Below are positions 34,810-42,922 of a DNA stretch of 64,000 bases, in pieces. Each line of letters begins with the position of its first letter. Within the stretch, counting starts at the first letter, position 1. The notes under the pieces were generated by a model. The model ran no database searches, was not told the origin of the DNA, and worked only from the letters and a program-made list of their open reading frames with translations. The position numbers were made by a program, and so were the translations under genes. Source of the stretch: Mucilaginibacter mallensis (GTDB lineage Bacteria > Bacteroidota > Bacteroidia > Sphingobacteriales > Sphingobacteriaceae); the NCBI RefSeq assembly GCF_900105165.1, contig NZ_LT629740.1:1612001-1676000 (forward strand), written 5' to 3'.

Positions 34810-36639
34810 ATGAAGAAAGCACTTTCAATTATTCTCCTGCTGTTATCAGGAAGCATGGCATTTGCTCAGCAAGCAGAAGACGCGATAACAATCGTCCCTA
34901 AACCCGTTTCTGTTGAAAAAGGTGCAGGCGAATTTATTATTAGTAAACGTACATCCATTGTTGCAAAAGGAGCTGACGCTCAAAAGGTGGCCGCTATGTT
35001 TAACTATTTTTTTAATAAGCGGTACGGTTTTGTGTTACCAATAACTAATAGTGCAACTACCAACACCATTGTTTTAAATACGGCGTCAGGCATTAAATTA
35101 GCTGATGAAGCTTACGAGCTCAAAGTAAACGCTCGGGGGATAACCATATCTGGTGAGCGGGGCGGTGTTTTTTATGGCGTACAGTCGTTAATGCAATTAA
35201 TTCATGAAAACGATAAGCAATTATCAGTAGCTGCTATAACAGTTAAGGATCAGCCAAATTTTGCTTACCGTGGACTTATGTTAGATGTAGGCCGTCATTT
35301 TTTCGATATACCTGAAATTAAAAAAATACTGGACGTGATGGCGTCCCTAAAATTAAACAGGTTCCACTGGCATTTAACAGATGATCAGGGATGGCGTTTA
35401 GAAATTAAAAAATATCCTAAATTAACCTCAATCAGCGCATGGCGCGATTCAACCATTATCGGTGGCTATGGCGATTTCAATCCATTTATCTACGACGGTA
35501 AAAGGAGTGGCGGTTTTTATACCCAGGATCAGGCACGCGAAATCGTAAAATATGCTGCAGACAGGAACATTGTTGTAATTCCGGAGATTGAGATGCCCGG
35601 CCATAGTACTGCCGTATTAGCTGCCTACCCTGAATTAGGTAATGGAACCGGCCCTTATACAGTAAAGGGCTATTGGGGTGTACATTATACCATATATAAC
35701 CCTGATGAACCAACCTTTAAATTTTTGGAAGATGTATTAACCGAGGTTATGGCTATTTTCCCGGGTAAGGATATACATATTGGCGGAGATGAGGTTCCAA
35801 AAGATGAATGGAAAAAATCAGCGATCGCTCAAAAACTAATCCAGGAAAATCATTTGAAAAATGAAGATGAGCTGCAAAGCTGGTTTATTAACCGCATTGA
35901 GAAATTCCTGAATAAAAACGGAAGGAACCTGATAGGCTGGGATGAAATATTAGAAGGCGGATTAAGCCCTAACGCAACAGTAATGAGCTGGCGTGGTGAA
36001 CAGGGTGGCATTGACGCTGCAAAACAAGGGCATAATGTAATCATGACCCCAAATAGTAATATGTATGTTGATCATGCGCAGGCTAAGGATAAAACAACTG
36101 AGCCATTAGCAATCGGCGGGTTTTTACCACTGGATGTAGTTTACAATTACAATCCACTGCCTGCCAGCTTAACCAGCGATCAGCAAAAGCATATACTTGG
36201 TGTACAGGCAAACATGTGGACCGAATATGTTGCAACTAATAATAAACTGGAGTATATGCTATTCCCTCGTGTAGCAGCGCTTGCAGAAGTTGGCTGGACA
36301 AAAGCCGAAAACAAGGATTATAAAAACTTTACCCAAAATGAGTTGCCGGGATATTTAAAAAATATGGAAGCCCTTGGTGTAAACTACAGGATACCTGAAG
36401 CAGATGTGGTGGTTAATAACGATCCCCAAACCGGCAGGAAAAAGGTAACTATCACTCCTTTTGTAGCAGGTAGTACAGTATATTATACTATTGATGGCCA
36501 TAAGGCAGATAACACAGCTGATTTATATTCCGGTTCAATTAATATGCCTTTTACCAACGGTCGCCCGTTAACTTTAAAATATGTGATTGTTACTCCCGGC
36601 AACAGGATGAGTAATGAATTTAATGTAGCTATTCAATAA
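34810..36639 (+). CDS. GH20 beta-N-acetylhexosaminidase, secreted
   Basis: A 609-residue protein with signal peptide (IILLLLSGSMAFAQ). An N-terminal GH20b domain (about 28-145) precedes the barrel starting NFAYRGLMLDVGRHFF. The catalytic pair D327-E328 is in HIGGDEVPKDEW, using substrate-assisted catalysis in this family. HWHLTDDQGWRLEIKKYP and LIGWDEILEGGL are further family markers. A C-terminal domain (about 525-609, TVYYTIDGHKADN) resembles chitobiase/CHB_HEX_C. It would release terminal GlcNAc or GalNAc, complementing the endoglycosidase, mannosidase and fucosidase nearby. Confidence 0.93.
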   Translation: MKKALSIILLLLSGSMAFAQQAEDAITIVPKPVSVEKGAGEFIISKRTSIVAKGADAQKVAAMFNYFFNKRYGFVLPITNSATTNTIVLNTASGIKLADEAYELKVNARGITISGERGGVFYGVQSLMQLIHENDKQLSVAAITVKDQPNFAYRGLMLDVGRHFFDIPEIKKILDVMASLKLNRFHWHLTDDQGWRLEIKKYPKLTSISAWRDSTIIGGYGDFNPFIYDGKRSGGFYTQDQAREIVKYAADRNIVVIPEIEMPGHSTAVLAAYPELGNGTGPYTVKGYWGVHYTIYNPDEPTFKFLEDVLTEVMAIFPGKDIHIGGDEVPKDEWKKSAIAQKLIQENHLKNEDELQSWFINRIEKFLNKNGRNLIGWDEILEGGLSPNATVMSWRGEQGGIDAAKQGHNVIMTPNSNMYVDHAQAKDKTTEPLAIGGFLPLDVVYNYNPLPASLTSDQQKHILGVQANMWTEYVATNNKLEYMLFPRVAALAEVGWTKAENKDYKNFTQNELPGYLKNMEALGVNYRIPEADVVVNNDPQTGRKKVTITPFVAGSTVYYTIDGHKADNTADLYSGSINMPFTNGRPLTLKYVIVTPGNRMSNEFNVAIQ

Positions 36640-36942
36640 ATTGGTTAAAGGGTATTTAAACCACGTATCCTTATAGCTAATTGATTTAACAAGAAAATGC
36701 AAATGGTAAAAAGCCTTTATGGCCTTTTATCATTTGCATTTTTGTTTATTACTGAAATTAATGGCCAGATAAATCAATGAAAACTATTCGATCATATTTT
36801 AAAAGCGAACAATGGATGTTCGCTTCTGATACAGCTAATAATTACAAAAGATACTAATTCATTTATAATCAAATGCTTATTATTTTGGCTTGTATTTTGG
36901 CATGTTAAACCTTTATAGTTGATTTATTCCAATTCGGTTATC
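36640..36942. other. Intergenic spacer between GH20 and permease
   Basis: No gene is seen in these 303 bases. They hold the terminator at 36695-36741 and, at 36803-36825, a small perfect stem (aagcgaac and gttcgctt around aatggat) of unknown role. The permease promoter must lie in the AT-rich stretch 36830-36940. Confidence 0.5.
36695..36741 (+). terminator. Intrinsic terminator after GH20
   Basis: Two 21-base arms (36695-36715, 36721-36741), pairing fully when G-U pairs are allowed, surround the loop tttat and run into T residues. It lies 56 bases after the GH20 stop. Confidence 0.85.
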
Positions 36943-39315
36943 ATGATAAAGAACTACTTAAAGATCGCGTGGCGAAATATTTTAAGCAATAAGGTTTATA
37001 GTGCCCTCAATATTTTGGGCCTGGCAACAGGTATGGTCGTGGCGCTGGTCATTGGTCTGTGGGTGCAGTACCAGTACTCTTACGATAAAAGCCTGCCCGA
37101 CTACGGTCAACTATATCAGGTTAGGCGCAACTTTAATAGTAATGGCACAACGCTCACTTTCAGCAGCACATCGCTGAAACTGGCTGATGCCTTGCGGAAT
37201 AATATCCCGGAGATTGAAGGTGTAGCCGAATCAGATTGGATGTGGGCGCATGGACTTAAGGTGGATAACCGCAAATTTTACCTGCCGGGAGCGCAGCTCG
37301 GGAGTGATTTTCTGAAAATGTTCAAGTATCCCTTTATAGAGGGTAATGCACAAACGGCACTTAAGGAACCCTATTCAATTGTACTCACCGAATCAACGGC
37401 CAAAGCTTTATTTGGTAATGAAAATTCACTGGGTAAAACTGTTAGGATTGATAATCAGCACGATGTTAAAGTAACCGGGGTAATTAAGGACCTGCCTGCA
37501 AACTCATCTTTTTGGTTTAAATACGTTCTCCCATTTAGTTATTTTGAGCAAACCCAAAGCTGGGTAAAGGCAGCGCGTACCGGTAATTTCGCTTATAACG
37601 GTTTCCAGATTTTTGTGAAATTAAAACCCGGCATCAGCTATGCACAGGTGGAACCTAAAATAAGGGATATTGAAAAAACTGAACCCGACAATATAAACGC
37701 GCGTAACTCAAAAGTAATAATGCAACCCTTGCAGGACTGGCATTTGTACAGCGAGTACAAAAACGGCATTGCTAACAGCGGTTTTATTGATTACGTGCAT
37801 ATTTTTAGCGTAATAGGTTTGCTGGTACTCATCATAGCCTGCATCAATTTTATCAACCTATCAACCGCGCGATCTGAAAAACGTGCCAGGGAAGTAGGTG
37901 TACGCAAAGCTATCGGATCGTTACGCAGCGATTTGATCTTCCAGTTCCTTATCGAATCGACGCTGGTTACTTTCATTTCATTTTTATGCTGTTTGGCAAT
38001 GGTAACCATGGTGCTGCCATCGTTTAACAGCCTTGCTGGTACATCCATCGTTATACCATATAGTAGTTTTTATTTTTGGCTGATCTTAACCGCTTGTGTG
38101 TCGTTAACGGCGCTGATAGCCGGTGCTAAGCCTGCATTTTATCTTTCTTCATTTAACCCGGTACAGGTTTTAAAAGGGACGATAGGCAGCGGAAAGTCCA
38201 AATCATTTTCGCGGCAGGTATTGGTGGTGGTGCAATTTACCTGTTCCATAGCGCTTATCATCAGTACCGTGATTATTTACCAGCAGATCAGGTTTGCTAA
38301 GGACAGGCCCACAGGTTATAGTATAGACCGCTTGGTAGCAACGGATTTGAACGATGACCTTGACCATAACTATATAGCGCTAAAGAACGAGCTTTTGCAA
38401 AGCGGCCTGGTGCAATCGGCTACCACGGCTACAAGCCCGGCTACCGATGTTACTTCGCATAGCGATATTGATCACTGGCCCGGTAAACTACCCGGCGAAA
38501 CCGTTGAGATGGGTAATATAGGCGTATCTGATGATTACTTTAAAACCCTGGGCATGAAAATTATTGCCGGCAGGGATTTTCTGCCCGGTGCAAAAACCGA
38601 CTCCAGTAATGTGGTATTGAACGAGGCTGCTGTTAAGCGCCTGCGTTTAAAAGATCCGGTGAATCAAATATTGGTGGATGGAAAACAGCAGCTCCGGATT
38701 GTTGGTGTCGTAAAGGATGCGCTGATGATCTCACCCTTTGCCCCGGCCGATCCTACTTTGTTTTTCCCTGGTAAAGGCGGAAACATGATCTATAAATTGT
38801 CGCCCAATGTACCAACCCATGAAGCCGTTGAAAAAATAACCGCCATTTTTAATAAATATAACCCAGGCTTCCCATTTGATTACCGGTTTGTTGATGATGT
38901 TTATAACAAAAAATTCCAGCTTGAAATGCTGATCGGGAAGCTATCAGGCATATTCGCGGGGCTGGCTATTTTTATTTCTTGCCTGGGTTTATTTGGCCTT
39001 GCAGCGTTTGTGGCAGAACAGCGTGCCAAGGAAATAGGCATTCGTAAAGTACTTGGCGCTACCATAGTGCAGGTGTGGCTATTGCTTTCAAAAGATTTTA
39101 TTTTACTGGTGATGATCAGCTGCATTATTGCCTCGCCACTGGCCTATTACTTTTTACAGCATTGGTTAATGAAATACGATTATCGCATCAGCATTGGCCC
39201 GGGCGTATTTCTGGTGTCGGCATTATTGGCTATCATTATTACGCTGGCTACAATCAGTTTCCAGGCAATAAAAGCCGCGTTAATGAACCCGGTGAAAAGT
39301 TTGAAGAGCGAATAG
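36943..39315 (+). CDS. FtsX/MacB-type ABC transporter permease
   Basis: The start at 36943 (MIKNYLKIAWRN) is the usual family N-terminus; an ATG at 36919 lies 24 bases upstream. The 790-residue protein has two repeats of periplasmic MacB_PCD plus FtsX membrane segments: TM1 near residue 20, three TM around 285-400 (STARSEKRAREVGVRKAIGS), TM near 430, and the last set near 670-785 (EQRAKEIGIRKVLGATIVQV). No ATPase gene is adjacent. Such orphan permeases are multi-copy in Bacteroidota and are linked to peptide or lipid export and envelope stress. It is a paralog of 58412-60802. Confidence 0.9.
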   Translation: MIKNYLKIAWRNILSNKVYSALNILGLATGMVVALVIGLWVQYQYSYDKSLPDYGQLYQVRRNFNSNGTTLTFSSTSLKLADALRNNIPEIEGVAESDWMWAHGLKVDNRKFYLPGAQLGSDFLKMFKYPFIEGNAQTALKEPYSIVLTESTAKALFGNENSLGKTVRIDNQHDVKVTGVIKDLPANSSFWFKYVLPFSYFEQTQSWVKAARTGNFAYNGFQIFVKLKPGISYAQVEPKIRDIEKTEPDNINARNSKVIMQPLQDWHLYSEYKNGIANSGFIDYVHIFSVIGLLVLIIACINFINLSTARSEKRAREVGVRKAIGSLRSDLIFQFLIESTLVTFISFLCCLAMVTMVLPSFNSLAGTSIVIPYSSFYFWLILTACVSLTALIAGAKPAFYLSSFNPVQVLKGTIGSGKSKSFSRQVLVVVQFTCSIALIISTVIIYQQIRFAKDRPTGYSIDRLVATDLNDDLDHNYIALKNELLQSGLVQSATTATSPATDVTSHSDIDHWPGKLPGETVEMGNIGVSDDYFKTLGMKIIAGRDFLPGAKTDSSNVVLNEAAVKRLRLKDPVNQILVDGKQQLRIVGVVKDALMISPFAPADPTLFFPGKGGNMIYKLSPNVPTHEAVEKITAIFNKYNPGFPFDYRFVDDVYNKKFQLEMLIGKLSGIFAGLAIFISCLGLFGLAAFVAEQRAKEIGIRKVLGATIVQVWLLLSKDFILLVMISCIIASPLAYYFLQHWLMKYDYRISIGPGVFLVSALLAIIITLATISFQAIKAALMNPVKSLKSE

Positions 39316-39410
39316 TAAACTCAGCAGTGTAAAAAACTCAAAAAACCAAACGTCATCATTGAGGAACGAAGCAATCCCTCGCCTTGTACAGTCTGCGATT
39401 GCTTCGCCTC

Positions 39411-39489
39411 CGCTCCCGCAAGCGTCCCGCTTGTGGTTTAACAGCAACTGTCCGTCGAAATAGCCACAAGCGGGACGCTTGCGGGAGCG
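39411..39489. repeat. Palindromic repeat family B, copy 1 (nested in family A)
   Basis: Perfect 26-base arms (39411-39436 and 39464-39489), starting cgctcccgcaagcgtccc, enclose a loop holding ttaacag and ctgtccgtcgaaatag. It interrupts a family-A-like repeat whose ends lie near 39350 (cgtcatcattgaggaacgaagcaa) and 39515 (ccacgtcattgcc). It stands between the permease and the YncE-like gene. Confidence 0.78.
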
Positions 39490-39542
39490 GGGGACCACGT
39501 CATTGCCAAGAAGGAATGATGTGCGGAGAGAGTTGTTTATCT

Positions 39543-40553
39543 TTATTTCCCTACCACTAGCACCTGGAAAGTACCCGGGATAATAGAAGGCCTGAAAGCC
39601 CCCGCTTTTTTAGGTGCAAAATCTCCTGTTGGTAAGTAAACCAAATGGGTGATCTGATCAACCGCATTGGTGCGGGCACCTTTTTTTGTTTGTAAATTTT
39701 CAACAACCGTAAACTTATCAGCCGACCATTCTTTAATAATTGTTAAAGTACCATCACCATTTGACGAATAAACTGTTTTAAGCTTTTTATCGAAACCTAC
39801 TGCATCGCACTCATCGCCGATGGGTATGCTGGTAACCACTTTCCCGTTGGTTGCATCCATCACTATCAATACTTTATTGTCGCAGCCTGCAAATAACCTC
39901 ATGGTATTTCGATCCATTGATAAACCCGACGCTCTTACTCCAGGCGCTATTGGCCAGGTATTTACTACCTTAAAAGTATTGGCATCAATTACATCTATTT
40001 CGCTTTTTTCGGCATTGTTAACATAAATTTTCCCCTTGCCGTCACTTGTAGCCGTTTCTGGCCATCCGCTTAGTTGAATGGTTGCAATTGCCTGATCTGT
40101 CGCCGGATCAATAACTGTCATATTCTTGCTTCTGCCATTACAGCTGATCACCTTTTTGGAATAATCATCATACATTATCCCATCAGCAAAAGTACCTGCC
40201 GGCACATGAGCAAGTATCTTAAAGGTTTTAAGGTCAAAAACAACCACGCTGTTCGCCGATCCGTTGGTGATATAACCCTTACCCAACTCGTGTACCAATG
40301 CAATGCCGTGTACATCTTTATCAGTAGCTATCACGCCTATAGAATCACCGGTGGTTTTATCCAGCACATTTACCTGTGTGCCATGCGAAACATACAGCCG
40401 GTTGGAAGCTGAATCGACTGTGGTATAGTCATATCCCCCGCCGCTTTTAATATGAAATGTTTTTAGCACATGATAGCCCGACTTATTTTGTGCAGACGCG
40501 GTTACAGCCAAAAAGGCCGAAAATAGTACCGCTACGGTAATGATCTTTTTCAT
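39543..40553 (-). CDS. YncE-like beta-propeller protein, exported
   Basis: A 336-residue protein with signal peptide (ITVAVLFSAFLAVTASAQ). It is built of about seven repeating blades with segments such as NRLYVSHGTQVNVLDKTTGD, KVISCNGRSKNMTVIDPATD and KIYVNNAEKSEIDVIDANTF, the YVTN/YncE propeller pattern. No catalytic residues are recognised; such proteins bind ligands or nucleic acid in the periplasm or simply scaffold. It is a single gene flanked on both sides by copies of repeat family B (39411-39489 and 40705-40819). Confidence 0.82.
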   Translation of the reverse strand: MKKIITVAVLFSAFLAVTASAQNKSGYHVLKTFHIKSGGGYDYTTVDSASNRLYVSHGTQVNVLDKTTGDSIGVIATDKDVHGIALVHELGKGYITNGSANSVVVFDLKTFKILAHVPAGTFADGIMYDDYSKKVISCNGRSKNMTVIDPATDQAIATIQLSGWPETATSDGKGKIYVNNAEKSEIDVIDANTFKVVNTWPIAPGVRASGLSMDRNTMRLFAGCDNKVLIVMDATNGKVVTSIPIGDECDAVGFDKKLKTVYSSNGDGTLTIIKEWSADKFTVVENLQTKKGARTNAVDQITHLVYLPTGDFAPKKAGAFRPSIIPGTFQVLVVGK

Positions 40554-40854
40554 TTTGAGGAACAGGTTAATTGATTTATAAACAATATTAAAAATGAATA
40601 TTGTTTTTTTTCTGAATGATCCTCCAATAGCCTGAGTTTATAGATGAAGAGGCATTATGGAGCGATAGATTTATAGTTCAAATCAAATTCCCCTTTGCTC
40701 CTTTGCTCCCGCAAGCGTCCCGCTTGTGGTTTAACAGAACTGTCCGCCGAAATAGCCACAAGCGGGACGTATTGGGATCATAAGGACAAGATAATCACAA
40801 GCGGGACGCTTACGGGAGCATAAGACGCTTGGTGAGGGTGTGTCCTCTTTGGCT
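40554..40854. other. Spacer with repeat B copy 2
   Basis: These 301 bases hold no gene. The part 40554-40680 is AT-rich and should contain the promoter of the leftward YncE-like gene; 40705-40819 is a copy of repeat B. Confidence 0.5.
40705..40819. repeat. Palindromic repeat family B, copy 2 with an extra half-arm
   Basis: The left arm gctcccgcaagcgtcccgc (from 40705) and the loop (ttaacag, ctgtccgccgaaatag) match copy 1. The right arm appears twice: a truncated piece at 40756-40769 and a near-complete one at 40796-40819 (one mismatch, gcttacgggagc). This looks like a partial duplication of the right half. Confidence 0.74.
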
Positions 40855-41703
40855 TCACATATTGCGCAACAACCGAAACCCCTGATCAGATCCTTTGCCG
40901 CTTGCTTCGTAGTTGGACTGGAATGTGGATGCGCAGCAAAAGTCGCCGCCGATCCAACCGCCACCTGTCCAAACTCGTCCCGGCAGATCCTCCGGCCCGT
41001 TACTTTCGTGCCAATCCCAGCACCATTCCCTTACATTGCCTGCCATATCGTAAAGGCCTAGTTCGTTGGGTTTCTTGCTGCCCACAGACTTTGTTTTATT
41101 GTTGTTTTTCTGCAATACAGGCCAGTTCCAGGCCCCCGTTAAATATTTATCTCCTGAGTTTTTCCAATACCAGGCCACATCATCTATATTATTACTTCCG
41201 CTGTAGGTATAGCTTTTGCTCATCTGGCCTCCGCCTGCAGCATATTCCCATTCGGTTTCTGTCGGCAAACGGTAGCCATAGGCATCCGCATTTACGGTTA
41301 CCGTCCATTTTATACTATCTATATCGTTTGTGTTATTCTGATCCTTTTTATTCTTGTCGATATTATAATATGGCTTTAAGCCTTCTTTTACACTTCTTTT
41401 ATTACAATACTCCACACAGTCATACCAGCTTACGCTTTCTACAGGCAGATTGTCGCCTATGAACTTTGAGGGATCATTCCCCATTACCGCGGTCCACTCT
41501 TTTTGAGTTACCTCATATTTGCCGATATAAAAATCGGCAATGCTTACATTTTTTCCGAAGTATTTTGATTTTGTGTTCACAAAAGTTCCGCCCTTAACTA
41601 ACACAAAGTCGGCAGGCGCCTTTTGGTTATCCGGTACTTTATGCGAACAAGAGCTGATTACAGCCGTTGTTGGCATTAAAAATAAAATTAATAGTTTCCT
41701 CAT
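40855..41703 (-). CDS. SUMF1/formylglycine-generating-enzyme-fold lipoprotein
   Basis: A 282-residue lipoprotein (lipobox ISSCSHK). The FGE-sulfatase fold is marked by FVLVKGGTFVNT, FYIGKYEVTQKEW, LPVESVSWYDCVEYCNKRS, YRLPTETEWEYAAGGG, NELGLYDMAGNVREWCWDW and the C-terminal GFRLLRNM. The usual RGGSW reads VWTGGGWIGGDFCC; a Cys pair is present there, but no sulfatase is nearby, so a binding or hydroxylase-like role is as likely as formylglycine formation. Similar lipoproteins serve in gliding or secretion machinery, but this one is short and lacks those neighbours. It starts 116 bases after the GH11 stop on the same strand. Confidence 0.8.
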   Translation of the reverse strand: MRKLLILFLMPTTAVISSCSHKVPDNQKAPADFVLVKGGTFVNTKSKYFGKNVSIADFYIGKYEVTQKEWTAVMGNDPSKFIGDNLPVESVSWYDCVEYCNKRSVKEGLKPYYNIDKNKKDQNNTNDIDSIKWTVTVNADAYGYRLPTETEWEYAAGGGQMSKSYTYSGSNNIDDVAWYWKNSGDKYLTGAWNWPVLQKNNNKTKSVGSKKPNELGLYDMAGNVREWCWDWHESNGPEDLPGRVWTGGGWIGGDFCCASTFQSNYEASGKGSDQGFRLLRNM

Positions 41704-41765
41704 ATAAAATATGTCTTTTAAACCGCCTTGAAGGTTATAGGTGATAAAGATTTATAACTGTATAA

Positions 41766-41802
41766 TATAAAGGCCGGCAGTGATTACCAGCCGGCCTTTA
41801 TA
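41766..41802 (-). terminator. Hairpin between GH11 and SUMF1 genes
   Basis: Perfect 13-base arms tataaaggccggc and gccggcctttata surround an 11-base loop. It is 18 bases after the GH11 stop on the minus strand and probably ends that transcript; it is bidirectional by symmetry. Confidence 0.8.
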
Positions 41803-41819
41803 TGTCAATAATCAACGGT

Positions 41820-42566
41820 TTACCATACGGTTGCGTTTATATAGCCGCTTTTACCACTGTAAGCCTCTAATGCCAATATCTGGTAATTGTAGCTGCCAAA
41901 ACCCTGCCCGCCATTGCTCTGCCAGTTATTAACGTGGTTAGCCATATTGATGGAGTGGTTTGCCCCGGTTGATGATCCACCCCAGTTATCCAGGTACTGC
42001 CAAAATGTTGCAGTACCTTGAATGGAGGGTTGGCTAACCTGCTGGTGCTTGTAAAAGGTGTAGGTGTGCCCATCGCTGCTTACAGTATTTACCTGCGTTC
42101 CGGCCACAACAGAGCCTAACTCACACACGTAATATTCTATAAGCGGGCTTGTGGTCCAGCCATAAACGCCTACAAAATTGTAGCTACCGCTAAGTGCACC
42201 AACGTTGTACCCGATAGTTTGGGCCGATCCGGGGTTATAGCCTTTACCGGCTACCACATCGCCTACACCACTGTAGGTAACAGAGAAGTTGCCTGCTGAA
42301 CCATTAGTTAGGCTTGCTGAGCCGGTTGTGTAATAACATTGCCAATAGAAGCCGTTGTTGGTCCCCGTAGAGCTTAGGGCGGTCTGGCCAAACGAAGCCG
42401 AGCGCTGCCTGGTAACTGCCGATGCTGAAGTACTGGCGGGTGCCGCTGCGGAACTGCTGTCTTTTTTGCAGCTTGTTAAGATGAATGAGCTTGCAGCAAA
42501 TACAATGATGGCTGCGCCAAAAGCAGCGTGTTTGGCTGCTTCCGGCAGGAAGTTGTTTTTCTTCAT
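41820..42566 (-). CDS. GH11 xylanase-like lipoprotein
   Basis: The start at 42566 (MKKNNFLPEAAKH) gives a signal with lipobox LTSC at residues 30-33; a longer frame to 42632 lacks signal character. The 248-residue protein has the jelly-roll GH11 core: NGFYWQCYYTTGSAS, GNFSVTYSG, VVAGKGYNPGS, VYGWTTSPLIEYYVCE with nucleophile E144, and SYNYQILALEAYSG with acid/base E234. Length after the lipobox is normal for GH11 (about 190 residues). The thumb region (QPSIQGTATFWQYL) is present. It should cut beta-1,4-xylan as a surface-anchored enzyme. No SusC/D is adjacent; the gene is divergent from a hybrid kinase. Confidence 0.87.
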   Translation of the reverse strand: MKKNNFLPEAAKHAAFGAAIIVFAASSFILTSCKKDSSSAAAPASTSASAVTRQRSASFGQTALSSTGTNNGFYWQCYYTTGSASLTNGSAGNFSVTYSGVGDVVAGKGYNPGSAQTIGYNVGALSGSYNFVGVYGWTTSPLIEYYVCELGSVVAGTQVNTVSSDGHTYTFYKHQQVSQPSIQGTATFWQYLDNWGGSSTGANHSINMANHVNNWQSNGGQGFGSYNYQILALEAYSGKSGYINATVW

Positions 42567-42922
42567 GAAATTGGTTTTTAAGGTGTTATAATTAGTTAAA
42601 TCAAATGTAATAAAGTGTTTATTAAAATGCAATCGATTGCAATAAAAAATATTAATAAAATGATCTTTAATTGGAATTTAAGGCAAAATAGATAGGCTTT
42701 ATGCAGTAAATCTATTGTGATTTCTTAATTTTATGCCTATACACATATATTTATATATGGTATCGATTGCATTAATTATCAATAAATAATATATGTTATA
42801 TTTGATTAACAGTTAATACAGAAAGAGAAGGACTTATATTGAAACAATGATAAAACACACATGAGTGTGATGAATAATTAATTGTAACCTCTGTAAGCCG
42901 GCTTTCGTTAAAGTAATGGTTA
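42567..42922. promoter_or_regulatory. Divergent control region of GH11 and the hybrid kinase, with LacI-type operators
   Basis: At 42628-42641, TGCAATCGATTGCA is a perfect 14-base palindrome with central CG, 62 bases upstream of the GH11 start. A second, half-conserved site tatcgattgcat lies at 42761-42772. Both fit LacI/GalR-family operators. The remainder of the 356 bases is AT-rich and without genes. Confidence 0.58.

Noticed and set aside
40902..41462. 186-codon plus-strand frame opposite the SUMF1 gene
   Set aside because: Low-complexity shadow with biased composition; the minus-strand frame has a lipobox and full SUMF1 motifs.
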